Part shown: piece by piece, positions 50,430-59,040 of the stretch | How the letters are laid out: the number at the start of each line of letters is the position of its first letter | How positions within the stretch are numbered: the first letter of the stretch is position 1 | Assembly: GCF_001905735.1 (NCBI RefSeq) | Contig: NZ_LISW01000005.1 | Span: 151,969 to 215,968 of the forward strand | Source of the DNA: Streptomyces sp. CB01249 | GTDB lineage: Bacteria; Actinomycetota; Actinomycetes; Streptomycetales; Streptomycetaceae | Length of the DNA stretch: 64,000 nt | Direction of reading: 5' to 3' | The notes under the pieces: model-generated | Seen by the model: only the letters and a program-made list of their open reading frames with translations | What the model was told of the DNA's origin: nothing | The model's database searches: none | Translations under genes and position numbers: made by a program

Positions 50430-51641
50430 TCATTCTCCGGAGCGCTTCTCGCCGGATCGTCCGTCCCCGTATGCCGCGTCGAGGGCACCCGGCAGCGCCC
50501 GGAGGAACGCGTCCACCTCCGCGTCGCCGATCGTCAGCGGCGGCATGAGCCGCAGGACGTCGGGCGCGGGCGCGTTCACCAGGAGACCGGCACCCTGAGC
50601 CGCCTGCTGCGCCTGGGGCGCGAGGGGCTCGGTGAGCACGATACCCAGCAGCAGCCCGGAGCCCCGGACATGGGAGACCAGGGGGTGCCCCAGTCCTTCC
50701 ACGCCCTCCCGGATGCGCTCGCCGAGCCGCTTCACCTGATCGAGGGCGCCGTCGGCGGCGAGGGTGTCCAGGACCGCGAGACCGGCGGCGCAGGCGACCG
50801 GGTTGCCGCCGAACGTCGTGCCGTGCTGGCCGGGTGCGAGGAGGTCGGCCGCCGCCCCGAAGGCGACCGTCGCGCCGATCGGGAGGCCGCCGCCGAGCCC
50901 CTTGGCGAGGGTGACGACATCGGGCTCGACGCCCTGGTGGGCCTGGTGCTCGAACCACGTACCGCACCGGCCGATACCCGTCTGGACCTCGTCCAGGACG
51001 AGCAGGGTGCCGGTGGCCCGGGTGATCTCCCGGGCGGCCTCCAGATAGCCCTTGGGCGGGACGACGACGCCGTTCTCGCCCTGGACGGGCTCGATGATCA
51101 GGAGCGCGGTGTCGGTGGTGACGGCGGAGCGCAGCGCCTCCACGTCCCCGTACGGCACATGGGTGACGTCGCCGGGGAGCGGGGTGAAGGCCTCGCGCTT
51201 CTTGGGCTGGCCGGTGAGCGCGAGCGCGCCCATGGTCCGGCCGTGGAAGCCGCCGTCGGTGGCGACCATGTGGGTGCGCCCGGTCAGCCGGCCGATCTTG
51301 AACGCGGCCTCGTTGGCCTCGGCGCCCGAGTTGCAGAAGTAGACCTTGCCCGTGCGGCCGAAGAGCGAGAGAAGCCGTTCGGCGAGCGCGACGGGCGGTT
51401 CGGCGATGTACAGGTTGGACACGTGCCCGAGGGTGGAGATCTGGGCGGTGACCGCCTCCACGACGGCGGGGTGGCCGTGGCCCAGGGCGTTGACCGCGAT
51501 GCCGCCGACGAAGTCGAGGTACTCGGTGCCGTCCGCGTCCCAGACACGGGCGCCCTCGCCGCGCACGAGGGACAGCTTCGGGGTGCCGTAGTTGTCCATC
51601 AGTGCGTGCTGCCAGCGCTGCGAAAGCTCGGCGTTGCTCAT
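50430..51641 (-). CDS. argD: Acetylornithine aminotransferase
   Basis: PLP enzyme of 403 aa making N-acetylornithine. Visible are FCNSGAEANEAAFKIGR, VLDEVQTGIGRCG and the PLP lysine in VTLAKGLGGGLPIGA. ATG 51641 overlaps the argB stop by 4 nt (ATGA). Confidence 0.96.
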   Translation of the reverse strand: MSNAELSQRWQHALMDNYGTPKLSLVRGEGARVWDADGTEYLDFVGGIAVNALGHGHPAVVEAVTAQISTLGHVSNLYIAEPPVALAERLLSLFGRTGKVYFCNSGAEANEAAFKIGRLTGRTHMVATDGGFHGRTMGALALTGQPKKREAFTPLPGDVTHVPYGDVEALRSAVTTDTALLIIEPVQGENGVVVPPKGYLEAAREITRATGTLLVLDEVQTGIGRCGTWFEHQAHQGVEPDVVTLAKGLGGGLPIGATVAFGAAADLLAPGQHGTTFGGNPVACAAGLAVLDTLAADGALDQVKRLGERIREGVEGLGHPLVSHVRGSGLLLGIVLTEPLAPQAQQAAQGAGLLVNAPAPDVLRLMPPLTIGDAEVDAFLRALPGALDAAYGDGRSGEKRSGE

Positions 51642-52540
51642 GACTCCCCCTGTGCGTCGGGCACGACCATCGTGCCGATTCCCTCGTCGGTGAAGATTTC
51701 CAGCAGGATCGAGTGCTGGACCCGGCCGTCGATGACGCGGGCGGTCTCCACCCCGTTGCGTACGGCGTGCAGGCAGCCCTGCATCTTCGGCACCATGCCG
51801 CTGGACAGCTCGGGCAGCAGCTTCTCCAGCTCGGTGGCGGTGAGCCGGCTGATCACGTCGTCGCTGTGGGGCCAGTCCTCGTACAGGCCCTCGACGTCGG
51901 TGAGGACCATCAGCGTCTCGGCGTTCAGCGCGGCGGCGAGTGCGGCGGCCGCGGTGTCGGCGTTGACGTTGTAGACGTGGTTGTCGTCGGCGGACCGGGC
52001 GATGGAGGAGATGACCGGGATGCGGCCGTCGTCCAGCAGGGCCTGGATGGCGCCGGTGTCGATGGCGGTGATCTCGCCGACCCGGCCGATGTCGACCAGC
52101 TCGCCGTCGATGGTGGGCCGGTGCTGTATGGCGGTGATGGTGTGGGCGTCCTCGCCGGTCATGCCGACGGCGAGCGGCCCGTGCTGGTTGAGCAGGCCGA
52201 CCAGCTCGCGCTGGACCTGTCCGGCGAGCACCATGCGGACGACGTCCATCGCCTCGGGCGTGGTGACGCGCAGGCCCGCCTTGAACTCGCTGACCAGGCC
52301 CTGCTTGTCGAGCTGGGCGCTGATCTGGGGGCCGCCGCCGTGCACGACGACGGGCTTGAGCCCCGCGTGGCGCAGGAAGACGACGTCCTGGGCGAAGGCC
52401 GCCTTCAGCTCCTCGTCGATCATGGCGTTGCCGCCGAACTTGATGACGACGGTCTTGCCGTTGTGCCGGGTGAGCCAGGGCAGGGCCTCGATGAGGATCT
52501 GCGCCTTCGGGAGTGCGGTGTGCTTCCGCGCCGTCGTCAT
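51638..52540 (-). CDS. argB: Acetylglutamate kinase
   Basis: Amino-acid kinase of 300 aa, second step of the acetylated arginine pathway. VVIKFGGNAM, VVHGGGPQIS and VYNVNADTAAAALA are the nucleotide and substrate motifs. The N-terminal extension (ILIEALPWLTRHNGK) is of the type present in arginine-inhibited hexameric enzymes, so feedback control is likely. ATG 52540 overlaps argJ by 4 nt. Confidence 0.96.
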   Translation of the reverse strand: MTTARKHTALPKAQILIEALPWLTRHNGKTVVIKFGGNAMIDEELKAAFAQDVVFLRHAGLKPVVVHGGGPQISAQLDKQGLVSEFKAGLRVTTPEAMDVVRMVLAGQVQRELVGLLNQHGPLAVGMTGEDAHTITAIQHRPTIDGELVDIGRVGEITAIDTGAIQALLDDGRIPVISSIARSADDNHVYNVNADTAAAALAAALNAETLMVLTDVEGLYEDWPHSDDVISRLTATELEKLLPELSSGMVPKMQGCLHAVRNGVETARVIDGRVQHSILLEIFTDEGIGTMVVPDAQGES

Positions 52541-53691
52541 GAGCTGTAAGCGCTGTTCTCGTGGACGTAGTCCGCGGTGAGGTCGTTGGCCCAGATGACG
52601 GCGGACTCGGTGCCCGCGGCGAGGTCGGCGGTGATCCGGACCTCCCGGTAGCGCATGTCGACCAGGTCGCGGTCCTCGCCGACCGAGCCGTTCCGGCAGA
52701 CCCAGACGTCGTTGATGGCGACGTTGAGCGCGTCCGGCTCGAAGGCGGCCTTCGTGGTGCCGATGGCGGAGAGCACCCGGCCCCAGTTGGGGTCCTCGCC
52801 GTGGATGGCGCACTTGAGGAGGTTGTTGCGGGCGATGGAGCGGCCCACCTCGACGGCGTCGTCCTCGGTCGCGGCGTTGACGACCTCGATGCGGATGTCC
52901 TTGGAGGCGCCCTCGGCGTCCCCGATGAGCTGCCGGGCCAGATCGTCGCAGACGGTACGGACGGCCTCGGCGAACTCCTTCTGCTCCGGGGCGATCCCGC
53001 TGGCGCCGGAGGCCAGCAGCAGCACGGTGTCGTTGGTGGACATGCAGCCGTCGGAGTCGACCCGGTCGAAGGTGGTGCGGGTCGCGTCGCGCAGGGCGGC
53101 GTCCAGACCGGCGGCGTCCACGTCGGCGTCGGTGGTGAGCACGACGAGCATGGTGGCCAGGCCCGGGGCGAGCATGCCCGCGCCCTTGGCCATGCCGCCG
53201 ACGGTCCAGCCCTCGCCGCCGGCGACGGCGGTCTTGTGCACGGTGTCGGTGGTCTTGATGGCGATGGCGGCCTTCTCGCCGCCGTGCTCGCTGAGGGCCG
53301 CGGCGGCCTTCTCGATGCCGGGGAGCAGCTTGTCCATGGGGAGCAGGATGCCGATGAGCCCGGTGGAGGCGACGGCGATCTCGCCCGCGCTGTGGCCCTG
53401 GAGGACCTCGGCCGCCTTCTCGGCGGTGGCGTGGGTGTCCTGGAAGCCCTTCGGGCCCGTACAGGCGTTGGCGCCGCCGGAGTTGAGGACCACGGCGGAG
53501 ACCTCGCCGCCCTTGACGACCTGCTCCGACCAGAGGACCGGCGCGGCCTTCACGCGGTTGGAGGTGAAGACGCCCGCGGCGGCGCGGCGCGGACCGTTGT
53601 TGACCACGAGGGCCAGGTCCGGGTTGCCGTTCTCCTTGATTCCGGCGGCGATGCCCGCCGCCGAGAATCCCTGTGCTGCCGTGACGCTCAC
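52537..53691 (-). CDS. argJ: Ornithine acetyltransferase / N-acetylglutamate synthase
   Basis: Bifunctional enzyme of 384 aa that recycles the acetyl group between acetylornithine and glutamate. The self-cleavage site is the T in GMLAPGLATMLVVLTTDA. Other blocks are NSGGANACTGPKG and HGEDPNWGRVLSAIG. GTG 53691 overlaps the argC stop by 4 nt; the longer frame runs into argC. Confidence 0.96.
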   Translation of the reverse strand: MSVTAAQGFSAAGIAAGIKENGNPDLALVVNNGPRRAAAGVFTSNRVKAAPVLWSEQVVKGGEVSAVVLNSGGANACTGPKGFQDTHATAEKAAEVLQGHSAGEIAVASTGLIGILLPMDKLLPGIEKAAAALSEHGGEKAAIAIKTTDTVHKTAVAGGEGWTVGGMAKGAGMLAPGLATMLVVLTTDADVDAAGLDAALRDATRTTFDRVDSDGCMSTNDTVLLLASGASGIAPEQKEFAEAVRTVCDDLARQLIGDAEGASKDIRIEVVNAATEDDAVEVGRSIARNNLLKCAIHGEDPNWGRVLSAIGTTKAAFEPDALNVAINDVWVCRNGSVGEDRDLVDMRYREVRITADLAAGTESAVIWANDLTADYVHENSAYSS

Positions 53692-54716
53692 GGTGCGACT
53701 CCGATCGTGGAAAGACCTGTGTCCTCGGGCAGTCCGAGGGCGATGTTCATGGACTGCAGGGCCCCGCCCGCGGTGCCCTTGGCGAGGTTGTCGATGGCGC
53801 TGATCACGATGATCCGCCCGGCCGCCTCGTCGTACGCGACCTGGACCTGCACCGCGTTGGAGCCGTACACGGCGGCGGTGGCGGGCCACTGCCCCTCGGG
53901 CAGCAGGTCCACGAACGGCTCGTCCGCGTACGCCTTCTCGTAGGCGGCGCGTACGCTCTCGGCGCTCGTCCCGGGCTTCGCCTTCGCGCTGCACGTGGCG
54001 AGGATGCCGCGGGGCATGGGCGCGAGGGTCGGCGTGAACGAGACGGTGACCGGCTCACCGGCGGCGGCGCTGAGGTTCTGGATCATCTCCGGCGTGTGGC
54101 GGTGGACGCCGCCGACGCCGTACGGGGACATGTTGCCCATCACCTCGGAGCCGAGCAGGTGCGGCTTGGCCGCCTTCCCGGCGCCGGAGGTCCCGGACGC
54201 GGCGACGATCACGGCCTCGGGCTCGGCGAGCTGGGCCGCGTACGCCGGGTAGAGCGCGAGCGACACGGCGGTCGGGTAGCACCCCGGCACCGCGATCCGC
54301 TTGGTGCCGGCGAGGGCAGCGCGGCCGCCGGGCAGTTCGGGCAGGCCGTAGGGCCAGGTACCGGCGTGCGGCGAGCCGTAGAATTTCTCCCAGTCGCCGG
54401 CGTCCCGGAGGCGGAAGTCGGCGCCCATGTCCACCACCAGGACGTCGTCACCGAGCTGTTCGGCCACGGCGGCGGACTGGCCGTGCGGCAGGGCCAGGAA
54501 GACGACGTCGTGCCCGGCGAGCACGTCGGCGGTGGTGGGCTGGAGGATGCGGTCCGCCAGGGGGCGCAGGTGCGGTTGGAGGGCGCCGAGGGGCTGGCCC
54601 GCGTTGGAGTTGGCGGTGAGTGCGCCGATCTCCACCTCGGGGTGGGCGAGCAGCAGACGGAGCAGTTCCCCGCCCGCGTATCCGCTCGCTCCTGCCACTG
54701 CTGCGCGTACCGCCAT
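53688..54716 (-). CDS. argC: N-acetyl-gamma-glutamyl-phosphate reductase
   Basis: NADPH enzyme of 342 aa. GASGYAGGELLRLLLAHP is the Rossmann start, VPGCYPTAV holds the catalytic cysteine and GVGGVHRHTPEM the histidine region. ATG 54716 has a strong GAGGAGG 6 nt upstream. First gene of argC-J-B-D-R, all coupled by 4-nt overlaps except the 10-nt gap before argR. Confidence 0.97.
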   Translation of the reverse strand: MAVRAAVAGASGYAGGELLRLLLAHPEVEIGALTANSNAGQPLGALQPHLRPLADRILQPTTADVLAGHDVVFLALPHGQSAAVAEQLGDDVLVVDMGADFRLRDAGDWEKFYGSPHAGTWPYGLPELPGGRAALAGTKRIAVPGCYPTAVSLALYPAYAAQLAEPEAVIVAASGTSGAGKAAKPHLLGSEVMGNMSPYGVGGVHRHTPEMIQNLSAAAGEPVTVSFTPTLAPMPRGILATCSAKAKPGTSAESVRAAYEKAYADEPFVDLLPEGQWPATAAVYGSNAVQVQVAYDEAAGRIIVISAIDNLAKGTAGGALQSMNIALGLPEDTGLSTIGVAP

Positions 54717-54741
54717 GAAAGCCTCCTCATCGATGGCATGA

Positions 54742-54769
54742 CTATACGCAGTGATGCACTTTTATGCAA
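54742..54769. promoter_or_regulatory. ArgR boxes of argC
   Basis: On the minus strand, an AT-rich segment TTGCATAAAAGTGCATCA followed by CTGCGTATAGT holds three half-sites of the TGCAT type, as in known Streptomyces tandem ARG boxes. It ends 26 bp before the argC ATG. Confidence 0.75.
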
Positions 54770-54799
54770 AGAAACGGCTTGAGGCGCCACGGGACTCTG

Positions 54800-55690
54800 T
54801 GACCGAGACTCCTGATTGGCACACCAAGAGAGATTGTTGGCACGCTTGCCCTGTAGCGCTGAGTAGCTAGCCGGCCGGGCCAGTCTGGACGTGATCGGCT
54901 GGACACCGAACCCGCTGCCTTGGCACAGGGGCCGGTCATCCCGTCACACCGGCGATGAACGCACAGTGCGCCACCGACAGGCAGTTTCAGCGGAACCATT
55001 GTCGCGGCCACCGCCGCGCTGAGCTGGGATTCCCAGGTACCCATACCCGTTGGCGCCTGCGGTAGGCATCGGCGGCGGGATGTAGCTGTTGCGCAGCCCG
55101 CGCGCCCGCCTGAGCCAGGGTGCCAAGCACCGGTTGATGCACAAGTCCATGCGTCGGTGGTTCCCGGCCGTCTTCTATCGAGAAGGCCCCTTCCCGCTGG
55201 ACGCTCGCAGCCGTCTGCGAAGTGGCTCGGACTCGGCGGAGCCCGGCCGCGGTGCGGGCGGAAGGCCGAGGCCGCCGCGGAGGCCGGAGTCCCCGGCCGG
55301 GTGGTGGTCCGCCGCTGGGGCCAGGGTCCTGCGGGCCTAGCCGGCGAGCGTCGAATGCTCCGAGGCCGTCCGTACGACCGCCAACCGCATCCTCGGCAAC
55401 GATGGACCGGACGAGCCAGTCACTCTGGGCTCCGTCCCCGCTCTCACGGCCAACCCGAGGCCCCGCGTGCCGTCCGTGCACGACGACGAGGAGGATCTGG
55501 GCGTAAGCCTCGCCGACGGAACGGGTGCGGGGGAGCGGATGGAACAGGCAGCGGCGCACCTGGTCTCACTCACGGCGCGGATCGTCGACCAAGCCCTCGT
55601 GGAAGGCCGGCCCACCGGGCTGAACTGGACGAGATGGGCCAGGCCCACGCGCTCTGGTGCGCGTGCCTGAACGAGGGCTTGCAAGGCTCC
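54800..55690. other. 890-bp region of decayed ORFs between argC and the DUF262 gene
   Basis: No intact gene. The most gene-like stretch is on the plus strand, about 55344-55690: CSEAVRTTANRILGNDG continues in one frame through EQAAAHLVSLTARIVDQALVEGRPTGLNW, where a single shift near 55622 would join it to HALWCACLNEGLQGS. A TAG at about 55338 interrupts it upstream. This reads as a frameshifted remnant of unknown family and marks the left edge of the accessory region. Confidence 0.45.
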
Positions 55691-55759
55691 TGAATGTCAG
55701 CGGGAAGCCGTAAGGTCCTACTTACGTGCTACGCCGGACCGATCACCGAGGGGGACGCC

Positions 55760-58387
55760 GTGCAGGCGAAGGAGACGCTGTTCGCCGATCTCGTCCAGGG
55801 CAGAGCACAGCAGTTCCAGGTGCCGCTTTACCAGCGGACTTACTCCTGGTCGGAGAAGCAGCTCAGACAGTTGTGGACCGACATCCTGGAGCAGGCCGAG
55901 CTCGTGGAGTTCGGAGAGAAGGCGAGCACTCACTTCCTGGGGTCCGTGGTGCTCTCGCCGTCGCCGCAGAACGAAGCTACGTTCCCCCGCTGGCTCGTCG
56001 TCGACGGTCAGCAGCGACTGACCACGCTGTCGCTCGCCCTGGCCGCGATCCGCGACCACATAGCGGACGGCGAACCCGACGAGGCCGAGCGCATCGACGA
56101 TGAATACCTCATCAACAAGCGTAAGAACGGCAGCGACCGCCTCAGGCTACTACCAACCCAGGCTGACCGGGCGCAGTTCGCGGCATACGTTCGGGGACCG
56201 CTCTCGGAGCAGGCGGCGGGCGGAGCCGTCGCCGCTGCCTACGGCTTCTTCCGCCGCAAGCTCGTCGAGGCCGCCGATCCTGCCGCCCCACAGGACGTGC
56301 TTCGCATCGAGGAGGCCATCACCTCCCGGCTCACCTTGGTGGCGGTTACGGCCGAACGCGCGGACAACGTGCACCGCATCTTCGAGTCCCTCAACAACAC
56401 CGGCCTCAAGCTGAGCCAGGCAGACTTGCTGCGCAACTACCTGTTCATGCGGCTGCCCACCCGCGGTGAGCACATCTACGAGACCTACTGGCTTCCGCTG
56501 CAGGACAGCCTGAGCAACGACGAGTTGGAACAGCTCATGTGGCTTCAGCTGGTGCTCGACGGGGACGGCCGGGTTCGCCGCCAGGACCTTTACGCGGCTC
56601 AGCAGCAACGCTTCGAGCGGGGTGAGGTCAGCGAGGTGGAGATTGAGGCCTACATCAAGGAGCTGTACCGGCGTGGCGCCCTTTTCCGTCGGCTGCTCCA
56701 CCCCGAGGAGGAGGCAAACGAAGCGGTCCGCGCCCACTTGCACCGGCTGGACACCTGGCAGGCCCAGGTCGCCTATCCCGCGCTGATGCTGCTGCTCGAC
56801 CGGCGTCAGCGCGGGGAGCTGAGCTCCGCGGACACGGCCCGCGCGATGTCCTACATCGAGAGCTTCCTGGTGCGCCGGATGATGTGCCGGGTGCCGACGA
56901 ACAACCTCAACAGGATTTTCCAGGCAGTGCCTGGGCAACTCCCGCTGGACGTGGCTGTCGCCGACGGGCTGCACCAGCTCCTCTCCGCAGAGAACCGCTT
57001 CTGGCCCGATGACGACGAACTGCGCGAGAAGGTCCGAAAGGCACCTTTCTACAAGTTCGGCCGCGGTCACCAGCGCAAGATGGTGCTCCAGCGGCTGGAG
57101 GAAAGCTACGAGCATCCCGAACCGATCGACTTCGCCACCGCGCAGCTCACCATCGAGCATGTCATGCCGCAGTCGCCTAGCGATGAGTGGCTCCGGATGC
57201 TGAGCGAGGAGGTGGTCGACGGCGAGAGCGCGGAGGACCTGCACTCCCGGCTTCAGCACACGCTTGGGAACCTAACACTCACCGCAGTCAACTCGGAGCT
57301 ATCCAATCACCCATTCGAGCGCAAGCAGGGCTTGCTCCAGGGCAGCCATCTGGAGATGAACCGTCGCATCGCCACCACAGAGCGGTGGGGCGCGGCAGAC
57401 ATCCGCGCCCGTGCCGACGAACTCGCCGACCGCGCGATCACACTGTGGCCGGCCCCGCTACGCGGAGTCGGCCGAGCGGAGCGGAGCCGGGACTGGAACC
57501 TAGCCCATCAGGTGCTCGCCTCGCTCCCCCACGGCGCCTGGACGTCGTACGGAGATCTCGCGGCCTTCATCGGCTCCGGCGCCCAGGCCGTGGGTAATCA
57601 TCTGGCTAATACGCCAGGGGTGGCCAACGCGTACCGGGTGCTCACCTCCGAGGGCAAGGTCTCCGACGGCTTCCGCTGGGCACCTCAAGACGCGGGAGGG
57701 GACGTTCGTGCTCGGCTCAGCGGCGACGGCGTGCGCATTACGGCCGGCGGGGCAGCCGATCCGGCGCAGCGCCTCTCCGCCGATGAGCTTGCTTCGCTGG
57801 TCAGCGAAGCCGGCGACCCGGCCGGCAGCGAGGAGGACACAACGCAGTGCGCCCCGGAGAGCCAGGGTGAGCAGACGGACGCCAACTCGTTCTACCTGCA
57901 GCTCATGGCGGACAACTCCCCCGAGAGGCGGTTCTTCCGTGACCTCGCAGAGGACAATTCGCCGAGGACGGTGGAGGCGGTGCGCGGCCTCCTTGCAAGC
58001 TGGGATGAAATCGGCGGAAAGATCTATCACCTCGGCGGCACGAAGGCCAGCGGCAGCGGTGCAACGCTCACCTTGGAGGAGACGGGCGCCCCAGACAGCG
58101 TGATCTCGCCCATGGGCATTACCTCTGGCTGCGGACTGGGCGGCACGGCCTATCTCGGCTTCCAATGGCTTTCACTAATGGAGCCGTCCACCCGCGCCAC
58201 CCTGCGTCACGAATTCCTCCGGCTTCTCAATGAACTTGAAGGTATTGACCATCAGGAGAGAGAGGCGGGCCGGGGACCGGCCCCCAGCTTCCCGCTGTCC
58301 GTTCTGGAGAAGGATCGCAACCGAGAGCTGCTCGTCGAAGCTCTGATGTGGGTCCGGGACCGATGGAAAAGCCGGGACAGGGTCTGA
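55760..58387 (+). CDS. GmrSD-type nuclease (DUF262-DUF1524) with alkyltransferase-like domain
   Basis: Protein of 875 aa; GTG 55760 is preferred (GAGGGGGA 4 nt upstream, and the family start MQAKETLFADL) over ATG 55694. Residues about 5-240: DUF262 with VPLYQRTYSW and LVVDGQQRLTTL, the nucleotide-dependent part of modification-dependent restriction enzymes. Residues about 450-545: DUF1524 nuclease with TIEHVMPQSPSDEW, LGNLTLTAVNSELSN and F..K. Residues about 577-650: an MGMT/ATL DNA-binding fold (LASLPHGAWTSYGDLAAFIG, then ANAYRVL where PCHRV would stand, so no acceptor Cys). Residues about 705-875 are an unrecognised domain (SPERRFFRDLAEDNSPRTVEA, YLGFQWLSLMEPSTRATL). Likely a type IV restriction factor that reads an unusual or alkylated base; that target is inference. 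Confidence 0.88.
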   Translation: MQAKETLFADLVQGRAQQFQVPLYQRTYSWSEKQLRQLWTDILEQAELVEFGEKASTHFLGSVVLSPSPQNEATFPRWLVVDGQQRLTTLSLALAAIRDHIADGEPDEAERIDDEYLINKRKNGSDRLRLLPTQADRAQFAAYVRGPLSEQAAGGAVAAAYGFFRRKLVEAADPAAPQDVLRIEEAITSRLTLVAVTAERADNVHRIFESLNNTGLKLSQADLLRNYLFMRLPTRGEHIYETYWLPLQDSLSNDELEQLMWLQLVLDGDGRVRRQDLYAAQQQRFERGEVSEVEIEAYIKELYRRGALFRRLLHPEEEANEAVRAHLHRLDTWQAQVAYPALMLLLDRRQRGELSSADTARAMSYIESFLVRRMMCRVPTNNLNRIFQAVPGQLPLDVAVADGLHQLLSAENRFWPDDDELREKVRKAPFYKFGRGHQRKMVLQRLEESYEHPEPIDFATAQLTIEHVMPQSPSDEWLRMLSEEVVDGESAEDLHSRLQHTLGNLTLTAVNSELSNHPFERKQGLLQGSHLEMNRRIATTERWGAADIRARADELADRAITLWPAPLRGVGRAERSRDWNLAHQVLASLPHGAWTSYGDLAAFIGSGAQAVGNHLANTPGVANAYRVLTSEGKVSDGFRWAPQDAGGDVRARLSGDGVRITAGGAADPAQRLSADELASLVSEAGDPAGSEEDTTQCAPESQGEQTDANSFYLQLMADNSPERRFFRDLAEDNSPRTVEAVRGLLASWDEIGGKIYHLGGTKASGSGATLTLEETGAPDSVISPMGITSGCGLGGTAYLGFQWLSLMEPSTRATLRHEFLRLLNELEGIDHQEREAGRGPAPSFPLSVLEKDRNRELLVEALMWVRDRWKSRDRV

Positions 58388-58491
58388 GTCTGGATCAGCA
58401 GGACAGAACGGTCCCGTACGCGCCGCTCAATGCGGATGGCCTTGACCTGCGTGGCGAACGTGAGGCATTTGCAGCGTCGCGCCGGGTTGCC

Positions 58492-59040
58492 TCAGAGGGA
58501 CGAGTCCTCGCCCGCAGGGGCGGCGGCCTCTTCATCCCGCAGAGCGGGCTGTTCCGTCCGTCCCCGGAAGGCGGCCCCCTTGGCTGTCCGCGATTCGACG
58601 CGTTCCACGATGCGGTCGACGACCCGTTGAGGGTCCTTCCACTTCAGCGCCAGCCGGTCGTGGTCCATCCCGTGTTCGGAGACGATGTCTCGCAATTGTT
58701 CGAGGCCGAGCTCGCTCAGGCTCGAACGCAGTCCCGTCTCGCCGGATTCGGCGAGCACCGCGAACGGGTCGATCACTCCCGGGGCTCGTCGGCTACGCCT
58801 TGGGCGTTCTGCCGACCGAGGTGCGGTCTGCGCATCGGGAGACGTCAGCGCCTTGGCCAACGCTCGGGCGAAGCGTGTCGTGCGTGCGGCTTCGGATGCC
58901 ACCACGGCGAGGACACCTACGAGCGTCGCCGCGAGCTCAGGGTCGGAGGCGCCGAGCTTAGTCAGGGCTTCTTCGGCCTCCCGCACCCGTGCATTCAGGA
59001 GTCCGTTGTCATCGGGCCGACTGCCGCTCTGCTCGGTCAC
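58492..59040 (-). CDS. Small partner protein of the ParA-like ATPase, 182 aa
   Basis: GTG 59040 overlaps the stop of the ParA-like gene by 4 nt. An N-terminal helical region (LLNARVREAEEALTKLGASDPELAATLVGVLAVVASEAARTTRF, broken here only for description) is followed by a basic linker (RSAERPRRSRRAPG). A compact C-terminal region, about residues 95-160 (LGLEQLRDIVSEHGMDHDRLAL, then DPQRVVDRIVERV), resembles a helix-extension-helix (SAP-like) nucleic-acid-binding pattern. The tail is acidic. It may be the ParB-like DNA adaptor; family not recognised. Confidence 0.8.
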   Translation of the reverse strand: MTEQSGSRPDDNGLLNARVREAEEALTKLGASDPELAATLVGVLAVVASEAARTTRFARALAKALTSPDAQTAPRSAERPRRSRRAPGVIDPFAVLAESGETGLRSSLSELGLEQLRDIVSEHGMDHDRLALKWKDPQRVVDRIVERVESRTAKGAAFRGRTEQPALRDEEAAAPAGEDSSL

